Positions 1 through 10,300 of a stretch of 64,000 bases of DNA are shown here, one piece after another; positions within the stretch are counted from its first letter, which is position 1; the number at the start of each line of letters is the position of its first letter. Where the stretch lies: contig NZ_JAAFKG010000010.1 in NCBI RefSeq assembly GCF_013299185.1, forward strand, positions 1-64,000, written 5' to 3'. Below the pieces are notes generated by a model. That model was given only the letters and a program-made list of their open reading frames with translations. It was not told the origin of the DNA and searched no databases. The DNA comes from Microcoleus sp. bin48.metabat.b7b8b9.023. GTDB taxonomy: Bacteria; Cyanobacteriota; Cyanobacteriia; Cyanobacteriales; Microcoleaceae. Position numbers and translations under genes: made by a program.

Positions 1-167
1 AATATCTCGCTACTTTTGAGCTTGGGAGATTCTAATAATAATTTTTTGTACGGCACTATACTTGATTTACTTTTTTATACATCATACCTAGTGTACCACT
101 TGTTCGACCTTAAGTAAACCGTATTGATATATACTCTATTAATCCTCTATAGCGAATTATCAAAAAC

Positions 168-689
168 ATGAAACAAATTCTCAGTATTATTTTAGTTTTG
201 GGTGCGTGTTTGAGTCCTCTGACTGTGCCGGTGATGGTGCAACCTAGTTGGGCACAAAGTCAAGATGCACAGAGTGAAGAACTTCTGAAACTGATAGAGG
301 AAGCAGATCGACTGCAAAAGCAAGAAAAACACCAACAGGCGATCGAAATATGGCAGCAAATTTTAGCCACTGCACAAAAACTTAAAAATAGAGAACTTGA
401 AGGCATAGCACTCAATGCTATTGGTCTTAACTACTACGTTATTTCTAGGCTGGAAGAAGCTTTGAAATACTTTAACCAAGCTTTGCCGATCGCCCGAGAA
501 GTCGGCGATCGCTCTGAGGAAGCTGATATTTTGGATAGTATCGGTTCAGTATACCAGACTATGGGACAGCCGCCTGAAGCTTTGAAATACTATAACCAAG
601 CTTTGGCAATTGCGCGACAAATAGGCGATCGCGCGCTGGAATCTAGTATTTTGGAGAATATCAAAGAAGTCAACAAAACCAGTAAATAA
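168..689 (+). CDS. Secreted TPR-repeat protein
   Basis: The protein has 173 residues. An N-terminal signal peptide (residues 1-30, hydrophobic core followed by an Ala-x-Ala-like WAQS site) points to export. The mature part is alpha-helical, with at least two clear tetratricopeptide units near residues 80-160; the second carries the repeat LKYYNQALAIARQIGDR. TPR proteins act as scaffolds for protein contacts, and no catalytic motif is visible. The family usually has more repeats, so this is a short member. The copies at 470-500 and 585-620 are nearly identical in DNA, showing recent internal duplication. The partner is unknown. The next gene is convergent and unrelated. Confidence 0.8.
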   Translation: MKQILSIILVLGACLSPLTVPVMVQPSWAQSQDAQSEELLKLIEEADRLQKQEKHQQAIEIWQQILATAQKLKNRELEGIALNAIGLNYYVISRLEEALKYFNQALPIAREVGDRSEEADILDSIGSVYQTMGQPPEALKYYNQALAIARQIGDRALESSILENIKEVNKTSK

Positions 690-698
690 GTCAGAGTT

Positions 699-847
699 CA
701 CCAAGAAGAATGGGTTTAAAGCCTCCTCCTTCGAGGGGGGAAATAAAACAAAATTATTCACTGTTTCATTCCTCGGACTTAAGGGTAGAGGGCGGGCACG
801 GGGGCACCGCCCCTACAACGGATCGACTGTCAACTGTCAACTGTTGA
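699..847 (+). repeat. Composite hairpin/heptamer element, copy 1
   Basis: First of six related elements in the window. It has a variant of the AATTGGTTGAAAGCC head, a C-rich/G-rich hairpin near 728-742, an ATTCATT...CCTCGGACTTAAGGGTAGAG core, and a short GTCAACT heptamer tail. This copy also holds a GC-rich insertion near 790-822. The tail enters the 3' end of the gene on the opposite strand and supplies its stop codon. Confidence 0.6.
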
Positions 848-1432
848 AACTCTCTGCCACAAAGCCAATCCGCCGCCCCTTCCCCTAGCAGCAATTATCC
901 CAGGTTCTACCAGAAAATATGCAAAAAATGCCTGTTTCCCCACACTCAAACTAAAAAATTCCGCTTCCCGCGCTTCACCACCGCGAATAAATCCTTGATA
1001 CACGGTTTTACCCAACAATTTCACCCTAATTCTGGTAAAATCAAATGCTAATATATTCTGATTGACCAAAAACTTCGTCGGCCCGGAAAGAGTTAATTCG
1101 ATCGCACCAACGAGCACCGAATTCTCCACTCTGCCGGTTTCACTAGGCTTTTCGCCTTCAGCAACAGGTTCAACTGAGTAAGCAATTTGAATTTTCGCCA
1201 CCCATTCGGGGATGTAACGTCCGGCGCCTAGCACAATTCCCGCTTTTTGTCGAGTCTTTTTGGTGCCAGTTATAAAGCACAAGCGCCAATTACCGATTAG
1301 TTGCTCTAAGGAATAGCGAGTTTTATTTTTTTTGGCGTTTTTCTCAGCTTCTAGGAGGGCTGCGACTACGGTGGTGGATGATGGTTTAGGATTGGATTTG
1401 GCGGCTTGTTCTAGAATTGATATGTTTTCCAT
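830..1432 (-). CDS. Fibrillin/PAP-like cyanobacterial protein
   Basis: The protein has 200 residues and starts at an ATG at 1432. The segment LIGNWRLCFITG near residue 45, followed by beta-strand-rich sequence and a glycine-rich end, resembles the plastid lipid-associated (PAP/fibrillin) fold, whose members bind lipids or quinones near thylakoids. No catalytic residues are evident. The last few codons and the stop lie inside a GTCAACT heptamer tract, so the C-terminus (residues after LALWQR) has probably been replaced by repeat DNA. The family assignment rests on the WRL motif and overall pattern and is moderate. No operon partner is apparent. Confidence 0.6.
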   Translation of the reverse strand: MENISILEQAAKSNPKPSSTTVVAALLEAEKNAKKNKTRYSLEQLIGNWRLCFITGTKKTRQKAGIVLGAGRYIPEWVAKIQIAYSVEPVAEGEKPSETGRVENSVLVGAIELTLSGPTKFLVNQNILAFDFTRIRVKLLGKTVYQGFIRGGEAREAEFFSLSVGKQAFFAYFLVEPGIIAARGRGGGLALWQRVSTVDS

Positions 1433-1575
1433 TTAACTAACAGTAATATAGGAAGGTTCGTTTGCTATTGGATTTTTTTGAGGTAATGAACCGCAGAGGC
1501 CGCAGAGGCCGCAGAGGGAGAGGGAAAGAGAGGGGTTTGTAATAATATTAGGGGATGTAGGTAGCGGAGAACAAC

Positions 1576-1883
1576 ATGGTGACGATCGCCCCCACGGATA
1601 CAGAAATCATCATCATCGGCAGCGGTATCGGTGGGTTGAGTTGCGGTGCAATGCTTGCCAGCTATGGCTTTGATGTGATTGTCTGCGAAAGCCATTCGAT
1701 CGCGGGCGGGGCAGCACACGGGTTCAAAGATAGTCGAGGAGTGTCAACCTACAGCCCCTCTGCGAATCCGCTGCGACAAGTTCTTGATGCGCTGTTGCTG
1801 CTAGCGGGGCGATCGCAGCTAATACGATCGCACCCCTGCACAAACATTTAGAAATGCTGCGGGATCTCGGTCTAAAATCTTAG
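1576..1883 (+). pseudogene. Relic of a carotenoid-isomerase-like FAD oxidoreductase
   Basis: Residues 6-60 of the frame starting at 1576 are a textbook N-terminus of the CrtH/CrtI-like oxidoreductases: IIIIGSGIGGLSCGAML is the FAD-binding Rossmann motif, followed by the conserved ESHSIAGGAAHGF. The enzyme should have about 500 residues, but the frame jumps to SPSANPLRQVLDA and ends after 91. From about 1791 another frame reads AVAASGAIAANTIAPLHKHL and runs to a stop at 1881-1883, which matches the expected C-terminus. Both ends therefore survive and the middle is deleted, with a frame change at the junction. A second lesion near codon 54 (KDSRG) also departs from the family. It is not expected to make an active enzyme. 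Confidence 0.8.
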
Positions 1884-1918
1884 ACTTATTGCATGAAATA
1901 CCGCAAATAAACGTAGAT

Positions 1919-2062
1919 AGGTTCGTAGTGAGGACTTTAGTCCGCATCCAAATCAGAGGACTCGCATTCCGAACGATCAAACCAGATAACCAATAGGTTC
2001 GTAGTGAGGACTTTAGTCCGCATCAAATTTAGATAGGACTAAAGTCCGAACGATCAAACCTA
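1919..2062. repeat. Two palindromic AGGACT-type repeats
   Basis: Two copies begin GGTTCGTAGTGAGGACTTTA and end with CCGAACGATCAAACC, each an imperfect hairpin. They fill most of the 447-bp gap between the oxidoreductase relic and rqcH. The rest of the gap (2063-2330) holds no convincing gene or site apart from the start region of rqcH. The same repeat family recurs near 4124, 25351, 28866, 42809 and 58183. Confidence 0.75.
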
Positions 2063-2330
2063 TGTGTTGTGTCCTGTATTTGCTAAAATGCGATCGCACA
2101 TTCTTGTGCTCGGATTTGCGATCGGCGGATTTTCAAAATATATCAAATCCGGTTGCATCGTCCTATATTAATCTCTTTATTCTCTCTCTGTGTCCTCTGC
2201 GTCCTCTGCGGTTAAATCATTCCGATCCAACCAGAAACGATATTAGGTTACAAAACTTTGATAGAATTTGTTAAATACGACCAATATCTGTCAGCATAGA
2301 AATACATAGATCGATCGCAAAGAGGCCACC

Positions 2331-4130
2331 GTGCAACCCGTAGACTTTACAACATTAACCGCAGCTTGCAGCGAACTGCGAGCCCAATGGCTGCCAGCGC
2401 GCTTAGAACAAGTCTACCAGCGCGATCGATTCACCGTGTCCCTGGCCCTGCGAACCATGAACCAACGCGGCTGGATCGACATTTCATCCCATCCAGCAGC
2501 CGCCCGCATCTGCGTCGGCGACTCCCCGCCACGAATTCCCGACACCTTCACCTTCAGCGAACAACTGCGGCACCAACTCAGCGGTTTAGCCTTAGTTTCC
2601 ATCGCCCCCGTGTCGCCTTGGGAAAGAGTCATCGACTTGCAATTCGCCAAACGTCCCGGCGAACCCGCCCTCTGGCATCTCTACGCCGAAATCATGGGTA
2701 AGTACAGCAACGTCATCCTCACCGCCGAAGATAATCTCGTTGTCACCTGCGCCCACCAAGTCAGCGCCAAACAGTCCAGCGTGCGTCCCATCCAAACCGG
2801 GCAACCCTACGAATTGCCCCCATCTTTGACCGATGCAGTGCCAAGCGCGATCGAATCTCTCGATCGCTGGCAAGAACGAATTAGCCTGGTTCCCGGGCAA
2901 ATAAAGACCAATCTGTTGAAGAATTACCGAGGGTTGAGTAAGGTCTTAGTTGTATCGATGATTCGATCGGCAAATCTCGACCCCGAACAATCCACCGACA
3001 GCCTAAATCCCCACCAATGGCAGCAACTATTTCAGCGCTGGCTGTACTGGTTGCAATGCCTAGAAAACTCCAAATTTCAACCGAGTTTTACCCCCGAAGG
3101 CTACAGCGTCATCGACTGGCCAAAACCAGACGAAAAACAGCCCGAATCTGAATCTGAAAACGAATCTAATTCCCCCAATCCGTTACATCCAGAACAAAAT
3201 CCGCTGCCGAACCCTTCCGTCCAACAATTACTCAACATTTATTACACAGGCGAAATCAACCAACAAGTATTTTCCCAACTGCGACATCAGCTTACCCAAA
3301 AACTCAACAACGTTCTAGCAAAACTGCGCCTCAAAGCCAACACATTTAAAGAACGCTTGCAGCAATCGGCAGATGCAGATACTCACAAATCCCAAGCCGA
3401 CTTGTTAATGGCAAACTTGCAGCATTGGGAACCGGGAATGAAATCAATTTCCCTCCCAGACTTTGAAACCGAAAAACCAGTTGTCATTCCGCTAAACGTG
3501 GAAAAAAACGCCGTTCAAAACGCTCAAGCAATCTACAAAAAACACCAAAAACTTAAAAGAGCTCGCATTGCAGTAGAACCTTTATTAGCCGCCGTACAAG
3601 AAGAAATCGACTATTTAGAACAAGTCGAAGCCGCACTTTCGGTATTGGAAACCTACCGCAACACCCAAGATTTGCAAACCCTCGCCGAAATCCGCGAAGA
3701 ACTAATCCAGCAAAAATATCTAGTTGTATCAGATTACCGTGGCAGTGACAAAAATGCTGCGATCGAATTTCACCGCTACCAAACCCCCAGCGGCTTTGAA
3801 CTATTAATCGGGCGCAACAACCGCCAAAACGACCAACTCACCTTTCGTACAGCCAACGACTACGATTTGTGGTTTCACACCCTAGAGATTCCCGGAAGTC
3901 ACGCCTTGCTGCGCCTCACACCCGGTACAGTTGCTGAAGAAACCGATTTGCAATATGCGGCAGACATGACTGCATACTACAGTCGCGCCCGTCACAGCGA
4001 ACAAGTTCCGGTGGTTTATACCGAACCGAAATATGTTTACAAGCCCAAGGGTGCTAAGCCTGGTATGGTTGTGTACAAGCAAGAGCGCATTGTCTGGGGT
4101 CGGCCGCAGCAAGCCCCAGCAAGTTCGTAG
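2331..4130 (+). CDS. rqcH: NFACT-family ribosome quality-control protein RqcH
   Basis: The protein has 599 residues, starts at GTG and is preceded by GAGG eight bases upstream. It belongs to the NFACT family (bacterial RqcH, eukaryotic Rqc2/NEMF), which binds stalled 50S-peptidyl-tRNA complexes and adds alanine tails that mark aborted chains for degradation. Residues 1-200 form the NFACT-N part, residues about 330-450 a long coiled coil, and residues about 470-590 the NFACT-R domain with DLWFH, IPGSHALL and a lysine-rich VYKPKGAKPGMV. A low-complexity insert of Glu/Ser/Asn lies near residues 260-300. Older annotations call this fibronectin-binding protein, which is misleading here. It appears to be transcribed alone. 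Confidence 0.9.
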   Translation: MQPVDFTTLTAACSELRAQWLPARLEQVYQRDRFTVSLALRTMNQRGWIDISSHPAAARICVGDSPPRIPDTFTFSEQLRHQLSGLALVSIAPVSPWERVIDLQFAKRPGEPALWHLYAEIMGKYSNVILTAEDNLVVTCAHQVSAKQSSVRPIQTGQPYELPPSLTDAVPSAIESLDRWQERISLVPGQIKTNLLKNYRGLSKVLVVSMIRSANLDPEQSTDSLNPHQWQQLFQRWLYWLQCLENSKFQPSFTPEGYSVIDWPKPDEKQPESESENESNSPNPLHPEQNPLPNPSVQQLLNIYYTGEINQQVFSQLRHQLTQKLNNVLAKLRLKANTFKERLQQSADADTHKSQADLLMANLQHWEPGMKSISLPDFETEKPVVIPLNVEKNAVQNAQAIYKKHQKLKRARIAVEPLLAAVQEEIDYLEQVEAALSVLETYRNTQDLQTLAEIREELIQQKYLVVSDYRGSDKNAAIEFHRYQTPSGFELLIGRNNRQNDQLTFRTANDYDLWFHTLEIPGSHALLRLTPGTVAEETDLQYAADMTAYYSRARHSEQVPVVYTEPKYVYKPKGAKPGMVVYKQERIVWGRPQQAPASS

Positions 4131-4986
4131 TGAGGACGAAGAGTCCGCATCCAATAACGGAGGACTGAAGTCCGAACCATCGAAGATAAAAATCTGTCTC
4201 CCATGTAACGTTTTATTGCAAAAAATAAATTTTCTTGCTAAAATACCGCTGAAGAGGGATGATATTGCTCTTGTAACCCGCTGCAAAGAAACGTGCAACT
4301 TGGGTTTCCTCACTGTGAGAAAAACACTGTGGGAAAAAACACAACGGATTTAACTATTTTGCAGACCAGCTTTGCTAAAGCTGGTCGTTTCTGTTTAAAC
4401 TTGAAACTCAAGGTCGCATTCTACAACAGACTTGAATACCTCTTCATTCGCTTTATCTTCTAGAAATTATTTGCCTTAATCCGCGGTTTTCTCTTCCTGC
4501 ATCAAAGATTTACGCAACTCAAATCTAAATTTTATGTAATTTGCCGTCATTTTTTCCTATCTAATCGCTGCTGCCCTTCTTGCCGCCGATACTAGCTAAA
4601 CTACAATTAGTGCGATCGCTTTTTCTAAAAAAATTCGCCCTAAAAAAGAATTATTACCTATTGACTTTGCTCGACTTCCGGGGTATATTTTAGATAATGG
4701 AAGTGGTGACTTAAAATTTAATTTTGCCAATATTTCCATTATTTAATTATACTTGATTGAATGCTCGCAGTCAAGGTGTGAACCCTAAAAAAAAGGCAAT
4801 TTTTTTTAATACAATCAATTAAAATTAATCTGACCCACAACTAATTCTCTCTTAGCATGAATAAATTGTCAATAAGTCCGATCGCCCGAAATATTCTAAA
4901 ATTCAAACCTACGATTGAATGAGAAGACAGGCCTATACCTTACACAACAAGCCTTGAGCGCATCGGAATTGCACCCTACAACCACA
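4131..4986. other. Long intergenic region, mostly AT-rich
   Basis: These 856 bases start with a degenerate AGGACT-type repeat (4124-4176) and a hairpin at 4364-4386. The remainder is AT-rich, with homopolymer runs at 4790-4810. I see no convincing gene. The region presumably carries the promoter of the phosphorelay gene that follows. Confidence 0.6.
4364..4386 (+). terminator. Hairpin, possible terminator
   Basis: Nine-base arms GACCAGCTT and AAGCTGGTC flank a short loop and are followed by GTTTCTGTTT. The strong stem with a T-rich 3' side is terminator-like, although it lies 234 bases beyond the rqcH stop. Confidence 0.45.
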
Positions 4987-6909
4987 ATGAACAAGTCTCC
5001 GATCAGAATTCTGCTAGTAGAAGATGATACATTACTGAGTGCGACACTGGCAAAGGTGTTGGAAGCAAATGACTACACGATCGATCGCGCCAGCGACGGA
5101 CAAGCGGGCTTAGACTTGGCAACATTGATTGAGTATGACCTGATTTTGCTCGACGTGCAGGTTCCAAAACTAGATGGAATTAGTCTGTGCCGGCAACTGC
5201 GATCGCAAAACTACCGCAAACCAATCTTGTTACTGACAGCAAACGATTCAGATGCCGATGTGGTAGCAGGGTTCGACGCCGGAGCCGATGATTACATCAA
5301 CAAGCCTTGCGGTACGGAAGTATTGCTAGCAAGAATCCGCACATTATTGCGGCGCTCTAAAGCAGTTTCTCCTGGGAGTTTTGCTAAAGACTCATCCACT
5401 ACATTGACTTGGGGAAATCTTTGTTTAGACATGGATTCAGGCCGAGTAACCTTTGGCGAACAACTTATTTCACTGACAGCGAAAGAATACAACCTGCTGG
5501 AATTGTTTATGCGAAATCCCGATCGCATCTTCAGCCGCAGCGCCATTCTCGATCGCCTGTGGGGATTTGACGATGCACCAACCGATCGCGCCATAAACAC
5601 TCATATTAAGGATATCCGAAAAAAACTCAAAGCAGGCGGCTTGACTGAAGAAATGATCGAAACAGTTTATGGCATGGGCTATCGACTCAAGACACGTCCC
5701 CAACCCGCACCGCTGCTTTCAAACAATTCTAGCACCAACAGCACCAACAAACAGAAATCTCGCGCTGGAGATCCGTCTGCGCTCGACAAAGTGCTAGAGC
5801 GGTTTCGAGGAGTATTTCAGCAACAAATTGCCGTCTTGTCGGAAGCAAAAACCGCTCTGATTGCCGGAAATTTGGAACTCGAATTATATCGAGCGGCTAA
5901 GCAAGAAGCGCATAAATTAGCAGGCTCTATGGCATCCTTTGGATATCCAGAAGGATCGAAATTAGCGCGATCGGCAGAGCATTTACTAATCTCCGTTAGC
6001 CCAGTCAACCCCTCTGGTGTTCTTCGCCCTTTCACTGCTGAAGAAATCACACGATTTTCGGAACTGGTGACAGGATTAGAGCAGGAATTAGCCAAACCAA
6101 CAGTTACGTCAACCACTTCACCAGTGCCTACCGCAGTATCTCATCGAGTGCTAGTAGTTGACGATGATACTGCTTTGACGGAATGCTTAAAAGCAGAATC
6201 CGAAAGTTGGAAAATTCGGATGAAAATTGCTCCGAATGTTGCTACTGCCCGATCGCGCTTGGCTATGTCAATGCCCGATCTGATTTTAATAGATTTAAGC
6301 TTTCCCGACACCGAAGAAGATGGATTAACCCTGCTGCGAGAGCTCAACGAGCGATCGCCCAACCTACCCGTAATTGTATTTACAGGGCGCGACAGTTTGG
6401 GCGATCGGCTAGCAGTATCTCGCCTAGGTGCCAAACAATTTTTACACAAACCTGCCACCACCGACCAAATTTTTCAAGCCATATCCCGTATCTTAACCAA
6501 AACAGAAGCATTACAAGCCAAAGTATTAATTGTTGACGACGATCCTGCGATTTTAGCTCACTTATCTGCACTGCTAACACCTTGGGGTTTGGACGTGGTA
6601 AAATTAACCGATCCTCAAGGATTTTGGGAAGTGCTGGTTACAACTTCACCCAACTTAGTCATACTCGATTTGGAGATGCCACAAATTAGCGGGCTAGACT
6701 TGTGCCAGGTGGTGCGGCAGGATACGCAGTGGGGAGATTTGCCAATCTTAGTTGTAACTGCTCGCACCGATGCAGATTCCCTCAGCCAAGCCTTTGTAGC
6801 CGGAGCCGATGACTTCATTACCAAACCAGTGCTAGGGCCAGAACTCGTGACACGGGTACTCAGCCGCATCAAACGCACCGCTCCGAACCTGAAGTCGCGA
6901 AATAATTAA
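4987..6909 (+). CDS. Multi-domain response regulator REC-wHTH-Hpt-REC-REC
   Basis: The protein has 640 residues from the ATG at 4987; an in-frame TTG at 4915 is less likely because the family begins right before the receiver. Domains in order: REC1 (about 6-120, acceptor Asp56, TKP-type lysine in INKPCG), an OmpR-type winged helix (about 140-235), a histidine phosphotransfer domain (about 260-350, motif HKLAGS), REC2 (about 380-495, Asp in LILIDLSFP) and REC3 (about 510-635, Asp in LVILDLEMP). All three receivers keep their acidic pocket. One polypeptide thus holds transmitter-receiver relays plus DNA binding. It lies directly upstream of a giant hybrid kinase and two single receivers, which likely act in the same relay. 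Confidence 0.92.
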   Translation: MNKSPIRILLVEDDTLLSATLAKVLEANDYTIDRASDGQAGLDLATLIEYDLILLDVQVPKLDGISLCRQLRSQNYRKPILLLTANDSDADVVAGFDAGADDYINKPCGTEVLLARIRTLLRRSKAVSPGSFAKDSSTTLTWGNLCLDMDSGRVTFGEQLISLTAKEYNLLELFMRNPDRIFSRSAILDRLWGFDDAPTDRAINTHIKDIRKKLKAGGLTEEMIETVYGMGYRLKTRPQPAPLLSNNSSTNSTNKQKSRAGDPSALDKVLERFRGVFQQQIAVLSEAKTALIAGNLELELYRAAKQEAHKLAGSMASFGYPEGSKLARSAEHLLISVSPVNPSGVLRPFTAEEITRFSELVTGLEQELAKPTVTSTTSPVPTAVSHRVLVVDDDTALTECLKAESESWKIRMKIAPNVATARSRLAMSMPDLILIDLSFPDTEEDGLTLLRELNERSPNLPVIVFTGRDSLGDRLAVSRLGAKQFLHKPATTDQIFQAISRILTKTEALQAKVLIVDDDPAILAHLSALLTPWGLDVVKLTDPQGFWEVLVTTSPNLVILDLEMPQISGLDLCQVVRQDTQWGDLPILVVTARTDADSLSQAFVAGADDFITKPVLGPELVTRVLSRIKRTAPNLKSRNN

Positions 6910-7012
6910 ACTTACTAAAACCATTCATTCTAACATTTTTCGACTTTCTCAGTAATACCAACATGAAAAAATCATGCAACATTATTAGTAGGGTAAACGA
7001 CTGTTGACAATT

Positions 7013-7146
7013 CACCAGAAATAATTGGTTGCAAGCCTCTGGGTTTGGCGTAGAAATTAAAAGAAGAGGATTCATTACTCCAATCCTCGGAATTCCAGGT
7101 AGAGGTTGCTGTCAACTGTCAACTGTCAACTGTCAACTGTCAACTG
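7013..7146 (+). repeat. Composite hairpin/heptamer element, copy 2
   Basis: It contains CACCAGAAATAATTGGTTG, a weak hairpin, ATTCATTACTCCAATCCTCGG and a tail of about five GTCAACT heptamers. It occupies a third of the 421-bp gap 6910-7330; the rest shows no gene. Confidence 0.7.
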
Positions 7147-7330
7147 AATGAACTAGACTTACCTAGATGCTACAAACAAGGGGCGAATGGTTATATTTTG
7201 AAACAAATGGGGATCTCTGCTTTGACCGAGACGATACACACTTTATTTCGATATTGGTTTGAATTTCTCATTTGACCGGAATTATCATAATTTGATTTAT
7301 TTATCACCACTTTAAAAAACAGCAAGTAAT

Positions 7331-10300
7331 ATGCAAGATCGGGACAAAACTAAAGACGAACTGATTGCTGAATTAGAGTTGTTGCGCTCAGAAGTGGCGG
7401 CTCTCCAGCAGGCTGGACGATCGCAATCCGCAACTGGGCTACCGCAGATAGCATCGGGAGTGGCAACCTTAACCCTCCCGGACTCTCTGGGTTTAGCCAC
7501 CCGCCCTGAAGCAACCGGCCAATACACCATTCTGTTCGTAGACGACTCAGAAGTCGATCGCGCTACCTACCGCCGATTTTTGTTGCAAGATAGCGATCGC
7601 ACCTACAATATTGTGGAATTTAATAACGGTGAAGATGCGCTGCAATGGTGCCAGCACCAGATCCCAGATATTTTGCTACTAGATTACTATTTACCCGATA
7701 TAGATGGGTTAGAGTTGTTGGAGGAACTGCTGCAACAGAGTGGGCGAAATACCCTTCCCGCGATCGTGCTTACAGGGCAGGGAAATCTCCAAATTGCCGT
7801 TGATTTACTCAAAAGCGGCGCTCAGGATTATTTAGAAAAAAGCCAGATTACCCCAGAAGTTTTGCAGCGTTCCATTAGCTATGTCCTGCGACACAGCCAA
7901 CTAATGAGAGAGCGGGAATGGCAGCGACAGCAACAGCAAATCCTGGCTAAAACAGCACTTGCTATCCGCGATTCCCTGAAATTAGAAGATATTCTCAACA
8001 CCACGGTAACAGAAATTAGAAATATTCTGCTCTGCGATCGCGTCATTATCTTTCAATTAGCCCCAGACTGGAGCGGCAGGGTTGTGGTAGAGTCAGTTGG
8101 TTCAGAAGCGACACCAATCCTATCCACTCAGATACACGATCCTTGCCTTAGTGAAAGCTATTTTGAACCCTTCAGACAAGGCTTAGTCACTGCTAAATCA
8201 GATATTTATAAGGCACAAATTGCAGCCTGTCACCTAGAATTGCTGACAAATCTCCAAGTCAGGGCAAACTTAGTCGTGCCGATTCTCCAAGGTGAAAATC
8301 TTTGGGGTTTGCTAATTGCTCATCACTGCGTCGCGCCGCGAGAATGGCAAGCTTCAGAAATAGAATTGCTGCGACAGTTGTCTGCACAAGCTAGTATTGC
8401 CATCCAACAAGCTGATTTATTGGAACAGCTACAAACCGAACTTAGAGATCGCAAACAAGCAGAACTAACATTACAGGAGACTCAGGAAAAACTGCAATTG
8501 TTCATCAAATATGCTCCCGCCAGTATTGTGATGTTCGATCGCTCCATGTGTTACCTAGCCGCCAGCCAGCGATGGGTTGATGAATTTCAGATGGATGACC
8601 TAGGATCGATAATTGGGCGATCGCACTACGAGCTTTTTCCGAATATTCCAGACGAGTGGAAGCAATTCCACCAGCGCGGTTTAGCAGGTTTCATTGAAAA
8701 ATGCGATGAAGATCGGTTTGTGCACTCAGATGGCTCGCAGCAATGGTTGCGGTGGGAAATTCACCCTTGGTATCGCAGCAATGGCGATGTTGGTGGCATC
8801 ATTCTCTTCACTGAAGATATTACCGATCGCAAACAAGCACAAATTGCCCTCCAACAAATCAATACCGAACTCGAAAAACGGGTAGCATCAAGAACAACTG
8901 AACTCACCGAAGTCAACGATCGCCTGCTAGTTACCTTACTCGAAAAAGACCACGCCTATCAACTGCTCAAAGAACAAGCACAACTGCTCGATCTCGCCCA
9001 CGACAGTATTATCACCTGGGATTTAAACTCAGTCATCAGCTTTTGGAATCAGGGAGCCGAGTTGATGTATGGCTGGACAAAAGCCGAGGTCTTCGGACAA
9101 GAGTTGCACAGTTTGTTCAAAACCCAATTTCCCCAGCCCTTGGCAGAAATTAAAGCAGAACTGTTTGAAACAGGTTACTGGGAAGGAGAACTAATTCATT
9201 GCACTAGGGACAAGCACCAAATTACTGTATCTAGCCGTTGGGTCGTCCAAAAAGATGATGCAGGTAGACCAATTAAAATCCTAGAAATCAATCATGATGT
9301 TACCCCAAAAAAACAAGCAGAATTAGTCTTACAGCAATATATCCATGAAATAGAAGACCTCTACAATCAAGCTCCATGCGGCTATCACTCCCTAGACGCA
9401 GTAGGAACTATAGTTCGGATTAACGATACGGAACTGAAATGGTTGGGCTATGACCGCGATGAAATCGTGAATAAAAAGAATTTTTTAGATTTACTTAAGC
9501 AAGATAGCAAAAAGATTTTTTACGATAACTTTCCCTTATTCAAAAAACAGGGATGGATCGATAATTTGGAGTTTGAGATCTTGAATAAAGACGGCTCGAC
9601 GCGCTGGATCAGCCTAAATGCCAGCGCCATCAAAGATGATGCAGGTAACTTTTTAATGAGTCGCTCCAGTATGTTTGACATTAGCGATCGCAAACAGATC
9701 GAAATCGAGCGAAAACAAGCCGAATTAGCTCTAAGAGAAAGCGAAGAAAGCCGCCGACTAGCACTAGATTTAACTAATACTGGCTTTTGGGATATGGACA
9801 CAGCCACCAAAAGCCAAATCTGGAATGATAATCTCTTTAAATTACTGGGTTTTACTAATGATAGGGAAGCAACCTATCAGCTTTGGCGCGAGCGCGTACA
9901 TCCAGAAGATTTGAGTTGGGTCGAACAAAAGTTTTTAGAATCGTTGGAAAACCGTACTTATTATGAAGCCGAATATCGAGTGGTGCATCCCGATGGCTCT
10001 GTTCATTGGATACTGGGGCGCGGCAAAGGCATCTATGATGAATTGGGGAAACCCGTGCGATCTCTAGGCGTGCTCCTCGATATTAGCGATCGCAAACGTG
10101 CTGAAGAAGCCCTCCGAAAATACGAGCGCATTGTATCCAATACCAAAGATGGGATTGCGTTGATAAATCGCAACTATATTTATCAGATAGCTAATCAAGG
10201 TTATTTGACTTGGTGCAACAAATCCGCAAGCGAAGTTGTGGGAAATTTCGTTAAGAATATCCTGGGTGCGGACTTGTTCGATAACTTCATTCAACCTTTG

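Noticed and set aside
2062-2274. 70-residue frame after the oxidoreductase relic
   Set aside because: Low-complexity composition, repeat-derived sequence and no ribosome binding site.
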